Assembly: GCA_963575645.1 (NCBI GenBank)
Contig: OY754470.1
Span: 8,068,501 to 8,132,500, forward strand
Reading direction: 5' to 3'
Length of the DNA stretch: 64,000 nt
Source: Xanthostigma xanthostigma
Lineage: Eukaryota; Arthropoda; Insecta; Raphidioptera; Raphidiidae
Shown: piece by piece, positions 22,197 to 33,539 of the stretch
Position numbering within the stretch: position 1 is the stretch's first letter
How the letters are laid out: every line of letters starts with the position of its first letter
Notes under the pieces: generated by a model
The model's database searches: none
What the model saw: only the letters and a program-made list of their open reading frames with translations
Told to the model about the DNA's origin: nothing
Translations under genes and position numbers: made by a program

Positions 22197-22765
22197 AGCG
22201 GCCCATAGACGCTCAATACTATTGTGCAATGTGGGTTGCACAATATTTTGACGGCGGCCCCTAGACGGTCAATACTATTGTATAATATTTTGGTTTGTGC
22301 AAAAATTGTATTGTATAGAGGCGATATTGAAGGTTGTGCAATATATTGCTCAATTGCGAGCACAGACGGTACAGCCACTTTGTGCAAACAGTCCCCACCA
22401 GAACTTCAGTCATCATGTTGTCACGATTACTATAGTCTTTGGACTTCACATCCCACAGAGCCGGAAGACCACGATACACCTCGATAAATTCAACAATAAA
22501 TTGTCTTTTGGCTTTCTTGTCACCCATGATGAGGCGTAGTTGAGACGACTTATTGAAACGACCGCTACTTGAGATCAACTGACGGGATATTGCGCAATCT
22601 TGACAACAGACGGCACAATATTTCCCCGTTTGTGCAATATTATATTTTCAAGATTTTGAAAATCACACAATATATTGCGCAACCTTTCAATCTCGTCAAC
22701 ACACGGTCAATTATATTGCACAAACCCAAATATTGAGCAATAATATTGAGGGTCTATGGGCCGCT
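22197..22765. mobile_element. PIF/Harbinger element, internally deleted
   Basis: The ends are AGCGGCCCATAGACGCTCAA and ATTGAGGGTCTATGGGCCGC followed by T. TTA flanks both sides (22194-22196 and 22766-22768), the PIF/Harbinger target duplication. Subterminal repeats of the CAATATATTG type are abundant. Inside is a remnant of a MADF-domain gene (22399-22527); the transposase gene is gone. Confidence 0.8.
22399..22527 (-). pseudogene. MADF-domain protein remnant of a Harbinger element
   Basis: The minus strand encodes [20 protein letters not shown] and then [18 protein letters not shown]. This fits the first half of a MADF (Myb/SANT-like) domain: a first helix with FIE, then LWD, then the DYSNRD turn. 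Harbinger elements carry a second, DNA-binding Myb/SANT/MADF protein beside the transposase. The frame runs on into unrelated sequence and the second half of the domain is not recognisable, so it is a truncated remnant. Confidence 0.6.
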
Positions 22766-23307
22766 TTACTATGGTCAAATTCTAAACGAAAATTATTTCG
22801 AATGCTCTCAGATTTATTTTCTACATTGCTTTGTGTTCGTAAAATATGCACATTTGTATAAACTTGGACTGCATCCATCTTCCTCATCTTTTTTATTGTC
22901 CATGCATACAGATTTAATACAATACACAATCCAAAGTGCCTGTACACAAATGGAAGAGTTCCAGTCTAAGGACGTTATTTTGTTGACAACGATTACACAA
23001 AAGTTACCGAGGCAACCCTTCCATGTAGAGACTGGAATTTATATTATTATTTTCAAATACACTGTTCATCATTGACGTTGTAATAATACTCAACATGTGA
23101 CCTCATCTACGAGGCCTGAGTATGTAGCTTATAGCTAAATGAAATAATTTCAGTACAAATAGTTATGTGAATTATTAGCTTTATAATATTAACGTTTCGC
23201 TTGTTGAAGGGATGTGCAATTCTCGATTTTAGAACTACTGTTTTTAAATTTTGAATTTCGACTTGTAGTGATAGGCTTAACCGAAGACCTAATTTATAGA
23301 TCTGTAC

Positions 23308-24049
23308 CAGGGGTCGGCAACCTTTTGAGACGGAAGAGCCAAAAGTTACAATTTTTAAAATTTCTCTATTTTTAAAGAGCCGTTAAAAATGTTCATTTCA
23401 ATGTTACAATAGGTATTATATTTGATTTTTATTTAAAATAAACGACTTTAAATACGAAATAATATTTATTCATATAAAAACACAAATGTTTTCAGCACAA
23501 AACATATTAAGAGTATTCGTCCCTGCAAATACCCCCTGCACCCTTCATCTCAAATCTTGTCCCCTCGCCTAAAAACGGTTCGCGCTCTCCCCACGCTATT
23601 TTTAAAGCTAGAGGGTTCTGGTAAATGCCAAATGAAAGACAAAGAATCAGACTACTGATCCTTCAGGCGAATTTTTTGAAAAACAGTTTCGCCTACGTGT
23701 GAAATATTACGTAACTTATTATTTTTTCAAAAGGTTGTAAGTTTTTTCAGGAATTTTTTTTCAAAAAATTCGCCTGAAGGATCTGTAGTTTGATTCTTTG
23801 TCTTTCATTTGGCGTTTACCAGAACCCTCTAGCTTTAAAAATAGCGTCGGGAGAGCGCGAACCGTTTTTAGGCGAGGGGAAAAGATTTAAGATGAAGGGT
23901 GCAGGGGTTATTTGCAGGGACGAATACTCTTAAAGTATTTTAGCTAGAATAACAAAATAATTAAGTTTTGCGTATGGAACTGGAGAGCCGCAACTTTACA
24001 TCGAAAGAGCCGCATGTGGCTCGCGAGCCGCAGGTTGCCGCGACCCTTG
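23308..24049. mobile_element. Non-autonomous hAT element with nested foldback
   Basis: The ends are CAGGGGTCGGCAACC and GGTTGCCGCGACCCTTG, with GGAAGAGCC and GCCGCATGTGGCTCGCGAGC inside them. The flanks ATCTGTAC and ATTTATAC could be a diverged eight-base duplication. A 419-base foldback (23511-23929) is inserted in the middle. No transposase is seen. It is related to the copy at 16630-16946. Confidence 0.75.
23511..23929. mobile_element. Foldback MITE between TTAA sites
   Basis: Inverted arms of about 190 bases, starting GAGTATTCGTCCCTGCAAAT and ending with its mirror, are flanked by TTAA on both sides (23507-23510 and 23930-23933). TTAA duplication is the mark of piggyBac-type insertion, but the tips do not look like typical piggyBac ends, so the class is open. 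The arms carry matching CTCCCCACGC/GCGTCGGGAG and TTCGCCTGAAGGATC blocks. Confidence 0.7.
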
Positions 24050-24153
24050 ATTTATACTAATATTATAAAGAGGCTGCAGGAGTACGATAACTCGATGTGC
24101 GATTATTATTTTTCGGTCTTTTATACTCATTAAATATTTGTCTTTTGTTTTTG

Positions 24154-24482
24154 TATAATACGCGCCACGGATCTAAAAGGTTCGGAAGTTAGTTATACAA
24201 ACAGCGTCGCAAAGGCACATTTTAGAACCGTTGACATTCCCACCACCTCCCAGCTACCTGCACGGAACGTGCGCTCGTCGGTGATTGGCCGTGATCGCTC
24301 GTTGTCTTTGTCACTTGTCGCTTTCCTGCTTTAAAGTACAGTCGAGTACGCTATTGTCAAGTTGTTATTGTTATTTAAGCTTTGTTGAGTTGCGAGTTTG
24401 TAGTTTTTCAACAGACTGTACAAGCGCAAGCCTGCATTCACATCTAACTTCCGAGCCTTTTAGATTCGTGGCGCGTATTATA
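24154..24482. mobile_element. MITE with TATAATACGCGCC ends
   Basis: The terminal inverted repeats are about 37 bases: TATAATACGCGCCACGGATC at the left and its near mirror ending GGCGCGTATTATA at the right, with GGTTCGGAAGTTA/TAACTTCCGAGCC inside. If the outer TA is the target duplication this would suit a Tc1/mariner-type element. A one-ended copy is at 20666-20760. No coding. Confidence 0.7.
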
Positions 24483-24905
24483 GTTGAGCCTAGTTTTATA
24501 AAACTGAAAAAAAAATAATTTTAAATGACTCTAACATGTCTGGCTGTGGCATTAAAAAGGCGCAAACAGAATGTGTTCCAGCATTATTTTTCAAACAGTG
24601 TACGGTGAGTGAGGTGTGAACAGACCGCTTTTTCCTTTGTATTTGGTGTTGACCCAATGGCACCACTGTTCGAACATTTAATTTTAATGGCGTCATTTGT
24701 TGTGACCTGTCAACTGACCGGCATGACACAGGTAGCTTGTTCATACGCCGTTATGGCTCGGCATATATACACATATAAATTGTGCAAACGTTTGTACAGA
24801 AGTAGTATTATATGAAGTTTATTGTATATGATGCAGCCATTTGGTATGTAACTAGATATTACATGAAATGCCTAGCAACAACTAGATATTTCTTGTACTG
24901 AACAG

Positions 24906-25620
24906 TATACTAATATATAAAGCTGAAGAGTTTGTTTGTTTGTTTGGTTGGACGCGCTAATCTCAGAAACTACTGGTTTGAATTTAAAAAAATTATTTTG
25001 TTTGGATAGCCCATTTATCGAGGAACGCTATAGGCTATATGATATCACACTACGACCAATTGGAGCGGAGCATCAATGAAAAATGTTGCAAAATGTATCT
25101 CAAAAATAACCTTCTATTCAGGTGAAATCCCGTAACTAAATATACCAATATTAGCGTTGCACATTCAGAAGCCCGGTTGGCTCAGTGGGTAGAGCATGCG
25201 ACTGTTAATATCCGGGTCTTGGGTTCGAGCCCCACGTTGGGTGAATATATTTTTTTATTTTCTACATTGCTTTCTTGTAAGGCTCACATTTCAATTTTTT
25301 AAAATTTTATTACGACTAATTAAAATTAAATAAATCTAATTAATAGCTCATTTGAAAACTGTTACAACTATAGGTATCTATATAAAAATAATTTTGCTAG
25401 TGTTTTCAATTATATATTTTCGTTCTTTTGCACTCGGATGAAACCGGACGGGACCGCTTATAACATAAAATTTGTCCGTCCGACAAAAACTTTTGAACGG
25501 TAACTCCGATCATCATGAAATTTGGACACAAAATTCGTCTCGGCAAACGAAGATGAACGTGCGTACTCAGTTTGCGTTTGAGTTCAGAGTGCTCGTATAA
25601 GAATATTCGTAGTGAATTTC
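24906..25620 (+). mobile_element. Rearranged non-autonomous Helitron with tRNA-like insert
   Basis: The 5' part (TATACTAATATATAAAGCTG, AAGAGTTTGTTTG, then ATAGCCCATTTATCGAGGAA) and the tRNA-like segment match the intact copy at 53087-53817. The 3' hairpin region (GAAACCGGACGGGACCGCT, near 25440-25458) is followed by TATAAC instead of the CTAG tip. Sequence normally placed before the hairpin (AACTCCGATCATCATGAAAT) lies after it. So this copy is rearranged or is a fusion of two partial copies. Confidence 0.7.
25171..25243 (+). pseudogene. tRNA-Lys-like segment in Helitron
   Basis: 73 bases beginning GCCCGGTTGGCTCAGTGGGT and ending TTCGAGCCCCACGTTGGGTG match tRNA-Lys in the acceptor, D and T arms. 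The anticodon position reads GTT within CTGTTAA and the anticodon stem pairs badly, so a working tRNA is unlikely. A and B boxes are intact. The same segment is at 53479-53551 in the sister Helitron, hence captured before the copies separated. Confidence 0.7.
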
Positions 25621-26437
25621 AATTGTTTGTTACCGACATAAAACTGTGTTTATATTCTATTCGATTTTTATTTAAAAATTTGATTATTCTTTGCATTGAA
25701 TAAAGTATAGTATCGATTTATGCCGGTGAATCTGCCATTGTTTTCATTTATTTGAACAAAACCACGACTAGGGCTAGGCAAAATGAATATCATTTATCGA
25801 AATAATTCACCATCTGTAAATAATATTCCACAAAAACTTTAACATCTATAAAAATGAATCTGAGCTTTTTTCATCTTGTGCTTTCGTCTCGATGTGAAAT
25901 TACTAATTTCGTTCTCGTCTTGTATTTTGAGACGAGGAATTTAGGATGCCTTTCTCGTCTTATATTAATAATGAGAATTATTCAATATGTTATCTCTGTT
26001 TATAGAGTGTCCGTATAGTAATTGAATCACAAGATTACGTTTGACATAAGCAGATTTATCAGTTTTCGAAGATTTACAATTTACATAGCTACCGCGGATC
26101 TGTGGTTCACCGATCCAATCTCTTGTTGGATTAAGTACTTATTTTTTTTTTTTTAATTAAAAAAACAGTGTGCAGCAACTTAAGGCTATTTACACTGAAC
26201 TAAAGATAAAAAATATGAAGGTAAGTATAATAATAATAATAAGTACATATAATAATTAATTGGATATAATAGAATAGATAGGTTAAATTAATTTATATTT
26301 TATTTTTCAGGTTTGAAAGTTCGAGGAAATTCATTATAATAGTAACTGCGTTTTCTTCTTCATTTAGTATCTTGGAGAGTTGGTCAGGTAAGTTGTATCT
26401 ATATTGTTGATATTTAGGTACTTATTAATTTTACCAA

Positions 26438-27062
26438 TCCAACCCACAAATGGGGAATGGTACTAGTTCAAAAAATCACTTCAAAATATTACAATCTTTT
26501 CGTTTTAAGGTCCCCTGAATCCCATAAACATATTTTTGGAAAGACTCTGTGCGTCTGTGAGCATGATACAGGTTAAACGGATGAACGGATTGAAACCAAA
26601 TTTTGGTAGGAAGTTTGCTATGCCAATATGAAGAGCCCTATCGTTTTTGGGGAAAATAGGCGCATGCGCAAAAGAGATAAATGCTATAACGATGTTTTTT
26701 ATATAAGAATGGTATATTTTTCAGAACGGATTATTATTCTATTAATGTTTTCAAGAAAGTTTCGTTGAAAACATTTATTCACTTAACTTTATAGTTTCAG
26801 AAATATTTTGAAAATAAAAACAAATCAGCTGTTCTTTTGTTTTGTAGATCTGTCAGAAATAAACTAGTTAAGCATGCTTCGATTAATTTTTACATGACGT
26901 GGAACATATTATGTAGGTAACCATGGAAATGAATAGCAAATATCATATTGAATACTAGCCATTACCCGCGTCAACTTACGTGTTTTATTTCATTTATTAT
27001 ACTGTATCAAATTCCAACATTTTGAAGTTGATATGGTACCGTCGCCCAATTGGCTGGAATTT
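26438..27062 (+). repeat. Dispersed repeat family F, copy 2
   Basis: It runs from ACCAATCCAACCCACAAATG to CGCCCAATTGGCTGG. It shares GAACGGATTGAAACCAAATT, GCATGCGC, AAACTAGTTAAGCATGCTTC and TAGCCATTACCCGCGTCA with the other copies. No coding or long terminal repeats are seen. Confidence 0.6.
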
Positions 27063-28564
27063 TTTTGATTGTTATGGTTACGCCGTTCCGAAAATATCGT
27101 ATTTCTCAGCCCTAATCACGACTGCTCACTTACAGAAATCTACTTTTAGTTCATTTATTATTAAATAAAACGCCCATCTTGACTGCAGTACGTATCCGTT
27201 CTGCGTTTTTAAAGCTGTTTTTAGCAGGTGCTCCACGTTTTTGTGTCGCAATGGCGCATTTATGTGCGAGCGAGATGCAGCGATACGTAGCTGCAAAAGG
27301 CTTCCACGACAAATTTCACGATTTTAAAGTAAGATGCAGAAACTTCATTTCACGTTAACAGACGTATAAACTATTCATTAAATGTAAAATTGCTGAGACA
27401 GTATCCAGATATGAAATGGTTTAAAAACAGAGAACCGATTTTATTTTAAATATACGTAAATTAGGTACCTGTGGTAACTTTTACTTTGTACATTTGACGT
27501 GCCAAACTATTTGTAATTGACTAAATATATCATTATCAAATATCATTATCATTATTAACCAGGGCTTCAACACTATGTTATGTCGATAACATCATCCTGC
27601 AGGTATACTTTTCAGTGCCGAATAGTATTAGTTCCTGTGAAACGCGATTTATATACAATTAGTGATGTGTCCACATGGCTCTTTATTTGGAGCTGGCTCC
27701 GTGCGCTCCGCTCACTAAAAAGAGTCGCTCAGAGGGAGTCGTTCAAAGGAGCGACACTAGACAGTACGCACTACACAAGAGTGCAGACTGCAGAGGTGTG
27801 AACTGTTATCATGCATGCTCAGGAATTACGTAGCATTGCACAGCACAATACACACTCAGCTCTGAGCTCATTTTAATACGATTCTGATTTTATATTGTTC
27901 GCATTTCGGATAAACTATAAAGTATAATAAAAGCTTAACAATAATAATGTTTATTGTTACAATATTGTATCTTTGTCAACGACGTCAATGTGAATGGTTT
28001 AAGTCTCTGTAAGCTTAGTACTTTACACTTACAGTGTGTCATTCAATATTAAAATAAAAATAAATTTTAAAGTATATTTTTAACTTTTTCAGATATTTAC
28101 TTCTGCAAAATCTTCATTGTGGTGAGTACTTTTTAAACCCTTTTAGGGGTTGAATTTTCAAAAATCCGTTCTAGGCGAATGCCTACGTCATAATAACTAT
28201 CTATAGAATGAAAAAAAATCGACTATGTTTCGCTATTTAATAAATGCAATATTTTGACGTGAAACTGCACCTTAAAAAAATAAAATTTAAATTACAGAAC
28301 CCCAGTAAATATGAAACACGAGCCACGTGAATATATTATATTAACACACGTTTTTTTCTGCAATGTTTGATGTGCAAACGTGGCGTGCCGGGTTACTAAC
28401 AAGGAAATCGGATTCCAAACGACTGTATCTTGAAAGCTAACGTAACGATACAAATGATACATTGATAGACGTTAACAACTTCCTAGAACGCAAATTTTAG
28501 ATGCAGCCTGCGGGGCGCAGGCGTTCAGAAAAGCTAACAAGCATAATGTTTCTTATGTTATTAT

Positions 28565-28890
28565 CAATATTACTGTAATAAAGTCGGAAAAGTTTGTTTG
28601 TTTGAACACGCTAATCTCAGAGAATATTAATCCGGTTTTAAAAGATTCTTTTTGCATTAGATAGTCCGTTTATTCAGGAAGGATCGAGGCCACGGGCGGC
28701 GAATCTATGGCACGCGTGCCACAGATTATTATGAGCATGGCATTGAATGAGGTGCAAAATCGAAATAATTAAAAATATGCTAGATGTCGAATTAAATTGA
28801 CTATTACCAAATAACAAATACAAAACAGTTTCATAGCGCTCAGTGTATTATCGAAATTATTCTTTTTGATTCATTCTTTTGACAACTAAA
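28565..28890 (+). repeat. Helitron 5' fragment followed by a hAT-like end
   Basis: From 28565 to about 28690 a diverged Helitron 5' region is present (AAAGTTTGTTTGTTTGAACA, CGCTAATCTCAGAGAATA, GATAGTCCGTTTATTCAGGA). At about 28692 CACGGGCGGCGAATCTATGG then GCACGCGTGCC resembles a hAT 5' end. Its other end is not found before the next element at 28890. Both are truncated. Confidence 0.45.
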
Positions 28891-29143
28891 TTTTTGAAGT
28901 GAAAACTTCTTTAGCGGCGTTGAACACTTTTTTTGTAATGGGTAGAAAATCTTAAACTCGCCGTCAGGTCACGTGTCCTGATCGGTCACGTGTGCGTAAG
29001 ACGGAAATTTTTATTTATACAACGCTAGAAATCTAGTGTTGAAATATCGTACATAAAAAATACTATCTATGATACAAACCATTTTGATCTTAATATTCAA
29101 GTTTTCACTTCCGCTGGCACTCCCGGAGTGCAAACCTTTTTTT
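28890..29143. repeat. GACGGGTTGCACTCC element family, copy 2
   Basis: It runs from TTTTTGAAGTGAAAACTTCT through TTAGCGGCGTTG to GTTTTCACTTCCGCTGGCAC, TCCCGGAGTGC and a T run. It shares its ends and the ACGTGTCCTGATCGG-type interior partly with 57997-58456, where an internal segment of 76 bases is duplicated. No coding. Confidence 0.65.
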
Positions 29144-29798
29144 TGGCTGCTTGTCGGCACGTCATGATTACATTATCTATCTAAGAACCATCTCAGATGA
29201 ATTATAAACCCTTTACAGAAAACCGCATCTGAATTGATCAAACTGTTTTCCAGATAAATGGCGACATTCGAGTGCACAAACAAACAAACTGACAAACAAA
29301 CAATCTCTCACCCTAAACTCCGTTCCGTCGTGGGTAAAAACAATTAGACAAGAAAAGGACAGGTTGTTGGAATATAACAAGAAAAAGTAATGTTGGCTTT
29401 TGAAACTTAATGTGAACATTACAGTAGACATACTCGGAACACAAAGCTGTACGATCTTCTTCTTATATCTGTAGTCACAACGTCAAGAGGCTTAAGTTAG
29501 AATTCTGGTAAACTTTAGGGATCACCGCTTCGACATACCTTCGTACTAAATCGAGAAGCCGCGACACAACATCCTGCCTTATATAAGATTCGTACAGAAA
29601 ATATTTTTTGATGTGAAAACATTTTATAAATCGTCATAAATAATAAAAAACTCATCGCAGTGTGAAACCCTGTCGTCTATATAATGTATTTGCTTTCACT
29701 GGCAGTGTGTCTTTATTATGTGAACTTAACCCTTTTGTTCTTGGACAAAATAACAATTTTAACCCCTTAATACATCCCTTAAAATAATATATATATAT

Positions 29799-30370
29799 TT
29801 TGACGTGATAACGTCTTAAAAATTGATGAAACACCAGCTGCACACACGAAAAAGTGTAACGTTCCGCCTGAGCCTGAGAGTGCAAGCGAGAGCGCGATAT
29901 AAGCGATAGAGAGGCACGATCGGCAATAGCAATATGGCGCTAATAATAATTAATAAATGTCATTTTATTTTGTTAAAAATAACTGATCGCCGTCATTATG
30001 GATAAAATATGATATTATTCACAACGAATGAAAATGTATTGATCAATTGATACTTCGTACACAAACGCAGCTACATTTTGTATCAAAAACAAATCTTGGG
30101 AGATATCTGCATTTCATAACAGCAGATAAATTATACGGTTTGTTAACAAATATATAATATACATATATACATTCTTTTAAATGTCTTTTATAATTGCTTA
30201 AAAATATGTATTTTGCTTTGGTTGATCAAATTATATTAGTCGGTAAAATATAGTTTGACAGCTACTAAAATTTAGGTTATGTATTATTAAATATGATATT
30301 CGAGTGGAATACGTTATCACGTAAAACTATCGTCCGTAAACCGACTTTACAGACAACCAATTTTTTTTTT
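29799..30370 (+). repeat. GACGTGATAACGTC repeat family, copy 3
   Basis: Left end TTTTGACGTGATAACGTC; right end GGAATACGTTATCACGTAAA then CCGACTTTACAGACAACC and a T run. The left block includes GTGTAACGTTCCGCCTGAGC and GCGATAGAGAGGCACGATCG, as in copy 4 (43963-44220). About 390 bases of AT-rich sequence separate the ends. Confidence 0.65.
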
Positions 30371-30574
30371 TTAATTTTAATATAACTATCAATTTACCAA
30401 ATTAAATTCACCCTTCACTAAGTAAATCCATATCTACAAGACAAACTAACGTTTTCATAAAATATTTAAGTGCGGTCCTATCGGACCGATTTTAATAAAA
30501 TTTTGGCAGCACATTTTTATCTTTACAAATAGGTTAAATTTCAATTTTGGAACGATTCTGAGAGTTTTTCGACA

Positions 30575-30840
30575 TTAGGATAAGGTAGGTTAATTTTGAG
30601 CATAAGAGTTCAACAGGTAATCAGCCATGGCATTGAATAAAGAACCATCTCGATATTTATCTGAAATTATTGAGGAAAATCATGAAAAACCTTAACAAGA
30701 TGGCCGGTACAGGAATTACCGTTTCTCGGCGAGAGGCAGTGAGAAAAACTCCCAGCCACATCTGCCTCCGTCGGGATTCGAGCCCGGTACCTCCCGAATG
30801 CGAGTCTAGTACTCTCACCACTACGCCATTCCGCTCGGTA
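30575..30840 (-). mobile_element. tRNA-derived SINE, copy 2
   Basis: The minus strand starts TACCGAGCGGAATGGCGTAG (A-box region), has the B box GGTACCGGGCTCGAATCCCG, and ends in the CCTACCTTATCCTAATG tail. It is the best preserved of the three SINE copies. Confidence 0.85.
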
Positions 30841-31197
30841 TCAAACGGAATATTCGGCATGCGCTACTTTGCTTTGCGGCCTCAGATATTGTACCTACAA
30901 AGGACTAGTTGCATTGCAGGAGCAACCGTCTGTGCCTGATGTGCATCTGTGTACCTACGAGATACATATTGTTATTCGTCTACTGTGCTGGAGCCTGGAG
31001 GTCACGGTACAGGCTGTCTGGATTTCGGTGCTTACACACAATAAAGTGTTCATAATCTATACTAATATATAAAGCTGAATAGTTTGTTTGTTTGTTTGAA
31101 CGCGCTAATCTCAGGAACTACAGGTTCAAATTGAAAAAAAAAATTTTTGTTGGATAGCCCATCTATCGAGGAAGGCTATAGGCTATATAAAATCAGA

Positions 31198-31410
31198 TCT
31201 TTGATTAACGTCTGATTAGAACTCTTCAATAAATAAAATTATCGACCAATTTTTCAGACAATATATTAACAACCAATATAAAATTAATACATTAACGTTT
31301 CGATCCGGATTTGGATCTTCTTCAGAACGGATCTAAAAATATTAAAAAAAAAAAATTAATAATTAGTTTCTATTTATTTTGAAAGCAATTCGTGATAGAT
31401 TTTTTTAAAA
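31198..31410 (-). repeat. Penelope-like element piece carrying hammerhead-like motif (d)
   Basis: It starts at TCTTTGATTAACGTCTGATT with the family flank (CAATAAATAAAATTATCGAC, CAATTTTTCAGAC), then carries the motif at 31291-31325 on the minus strand and an AT-rich tail. It is nested in the Helitron at 31056-31478. Confidence 0.65.
31291..31325 (-). ncRNA. Hammerhead-like motif (d), core intact with altered stem II
   Basis: The minus strand reads CTGAAGA (31325-31319), A, GATCC, loop, GGATC, GAAAC (ending at 31297). Against the family form GGTCC/GGACC, both partners of one pair have changed (G-C to A-T), so pairing is kept. Stem III is short, as in motif (c). Confidence 0.55.
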
Positions 31411-31797
31411 AATCACTCATGTTCCTCCCTTCCCCATTCGTTCTTTTACACCCGGGTGAAACCGGACGGGACCGCTAGTGACTATATAAATTGCGTTAAT
31501 GTCAAAAAAAAATTAATTGAAAAGCGTAGTTTGAGATAGATTTTACTGTTTCCTGTAACATCTTCCAACGACGCGACGCCTGCACATGATCCGTAGACAC
31601 TTGGATTTTTTCGTTTCGATGCTCCCGTAGTTCTCTTGTTCGCTGGGCACTGGACTTTTTAGGCGTATTGCATTTTTTTCGATGCGAACTTTTCACTGAC
31701 GTTTAAGCTCGGGATTATTTACGAGTGATATGAATCGACATCTTTAATTATTTTGTAATTTTCAATTTAATACCGATTTTCACATATATTCCGACGA

Positions 31798-32398
31798 CTT
31801 TTACCATTCCAACCCATTAGTTTAGATCAAAAATCACTTTTCAAAATTTTGCAATATCTTTTCGATTTGAGGTCACCGAATCCAAAAAATATATTTTTGA
31901 AAAACCTCTGTGTCTTTGTTTGTTAGTTTGTTTGTCTGTGAGCACGATACAGGTCAAATGGATGAGCGGATTAAAACGAAATTTTTGGAGGATGTTTGGT
32001 ATGCAAATATGAAGAGACATTATGCTATAACGGTGTTTTTTTTTAATATAAAAATGGTATACTTTATAACGGCTTATTATTCTATTTATTTTTTCAAAAA
32101 AGTTTCGTTTTTTTTTCGGAAATATTTTGAAAATAAAAAAAAAATCAGCTGTTCTTTTGTTTTGTAGATCTGTCAGAAATAAACTAGTTAAGCATGCTTT
32201 GATTAATTTTTACATCGCGTGGAACAAATTGTGCAGGTAACCATGGCAACGAATAGCAAATATCATATTGAATACTAGCCATTATCCGCGTCAGTTCACG
32301 TGATATCAGAAATGTTATTCTCTTTATTATACTAAATCAAATGTCAATATTTTTGAAGTTGGAATGGTCCCGTTGCCCAATTGGCTGGATTTTTTTAT
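31798..32398 (+). repeat. Dispersed repeat family F, copy 3
   Basis: It runs from ACCATTCCAACCCATTAG to GAATGGTCCCGTTGCCCAAT and TGGCTGG. A TTTGT-rich stretch near 31917 corresponds to the expanded minisatellite of copy 4. No coding. Confidence 0.6.
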
Positions 32399-33539
32399 TG
32401 TCTCACGAGCTCTTCACAACGACACCCAAATCAACCTCCAAGCTAAACGCGTTTCCACGCTACATTAAATTAAAACTGTACAAAGCTCATTCGTTATTGT
32501 TTTGCATTTGAATTCATTTGTGCTTTTAGTAAGAGTTTTAAACTAATTAATCTATAAATTTGTAATTTTTAAATTAGACTACTGAGCATTTTACAGGACC
32601 GTTAAATGCCTAAAAGTACTATTATCATCAAGAGTCAATTAGCACAGTTTTCAGATGTTTGCAGAGGGGAGGAGGAAACAGATTATTTCGGGCGATCTAA
32701 AAGGAACATCAGAAGTAGTTCAAAAGCACTTCGGAATTATACGAATTGCTAATGGGAAAGCAGCTTATAGTTGAAAGTTAATTTCAAATAGTTTTATCCT
32801 GTGTGTTTAACTAAAATTGGATCGTTTCGTCGAATTTAAAATTACGTTTTTAACTCAATTATTCTCTCTTGGTTAAAAAACAGTGTAACGTGCCATGGTA
32901 ATAATAATTAGACAGGAGAAAAAAATTATGTGAGGTTAAAACACGTTCATTTTAAACAGTAACTTTTGACATCTGTGGTGACGTAACCTGATTTGAACAG
33001 TCCGGCCAATAGTAGTTTTAAGACGTCATCACACATAATTACGTTAAGTTTAACGCACGTTTTAAATGTGTTATTATTATTGACGATGTTAATTTAGGTA
33101 CGTTTTCTCACAAAATAAGGGTCTGACGAGTATGTATAACTTTTATAATATTTTAGGTTGAGTTAGAACTTTCTGATGTATTTAAAAAAGAGACCGTTCT
33201 AATGAGCTAACTATGAAAATTTGTCAAAAGAATGTTTTATAAAAATTAAAAAATAATTGCTGGAAAGCGTTCTAATCTATAGCAATTAATTTTTTAAAAG
33301 TTTATTTTAGTATCTTGACATTTTTTGCAATCAAAATTTTATTTCTGTTCACCTGGACAATAAAAAAATCTTTCTAATACCTACCTACTTCTTATGTAGG
33401 TATAGGTATATTTAAACGACTTGGTTTCGCAAAAGATTATATATAAACTATTTCTGTATTAAACTAATAAAGAAATTAACATAATTTCTTTTATGTATAA
33501 AGCTCTTCCGGTCGATTTTATTATTTAAAATAAGGAAAA

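Larger units (their letters stand above)
31056..31478 (+). mobile_element. Non-autonomous Helitron with nested Penelope-like insert
   Basis: It starts TCTATACTAATATATAAAGC after an A and ends GGACGGGACCGCTAG before a T, the A/T insertion rule and CTAG tip of Helitrons. The 3' hairpin CACCCGGGTG lies just inside the end. No Rep/helicase is present. A Penelope-like piece (31198-31410) is inserted in the middle, so the Helitron is older than that insertion. This copy lacks the tRNA-like segment of its relatives. Confidence 0.85.

Noticed and set aside
25171-25243. Functional tRNA-Asn or tRNA-Lys gene
   Set aside because: Arms match tRNA-Lys but the anticodon stem does not pair, the anticodon is changed, and the segment is part of a mobile Helitron.
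27250-27345. ATGGCGCATTTATGTGCGAG... followed by GTAAGAT, like a small plus-strand exon
   Set aside because: No matching acceptor with an upstream partner exon, no recognised domain, and the GC-rich block resembles repeat sequence.
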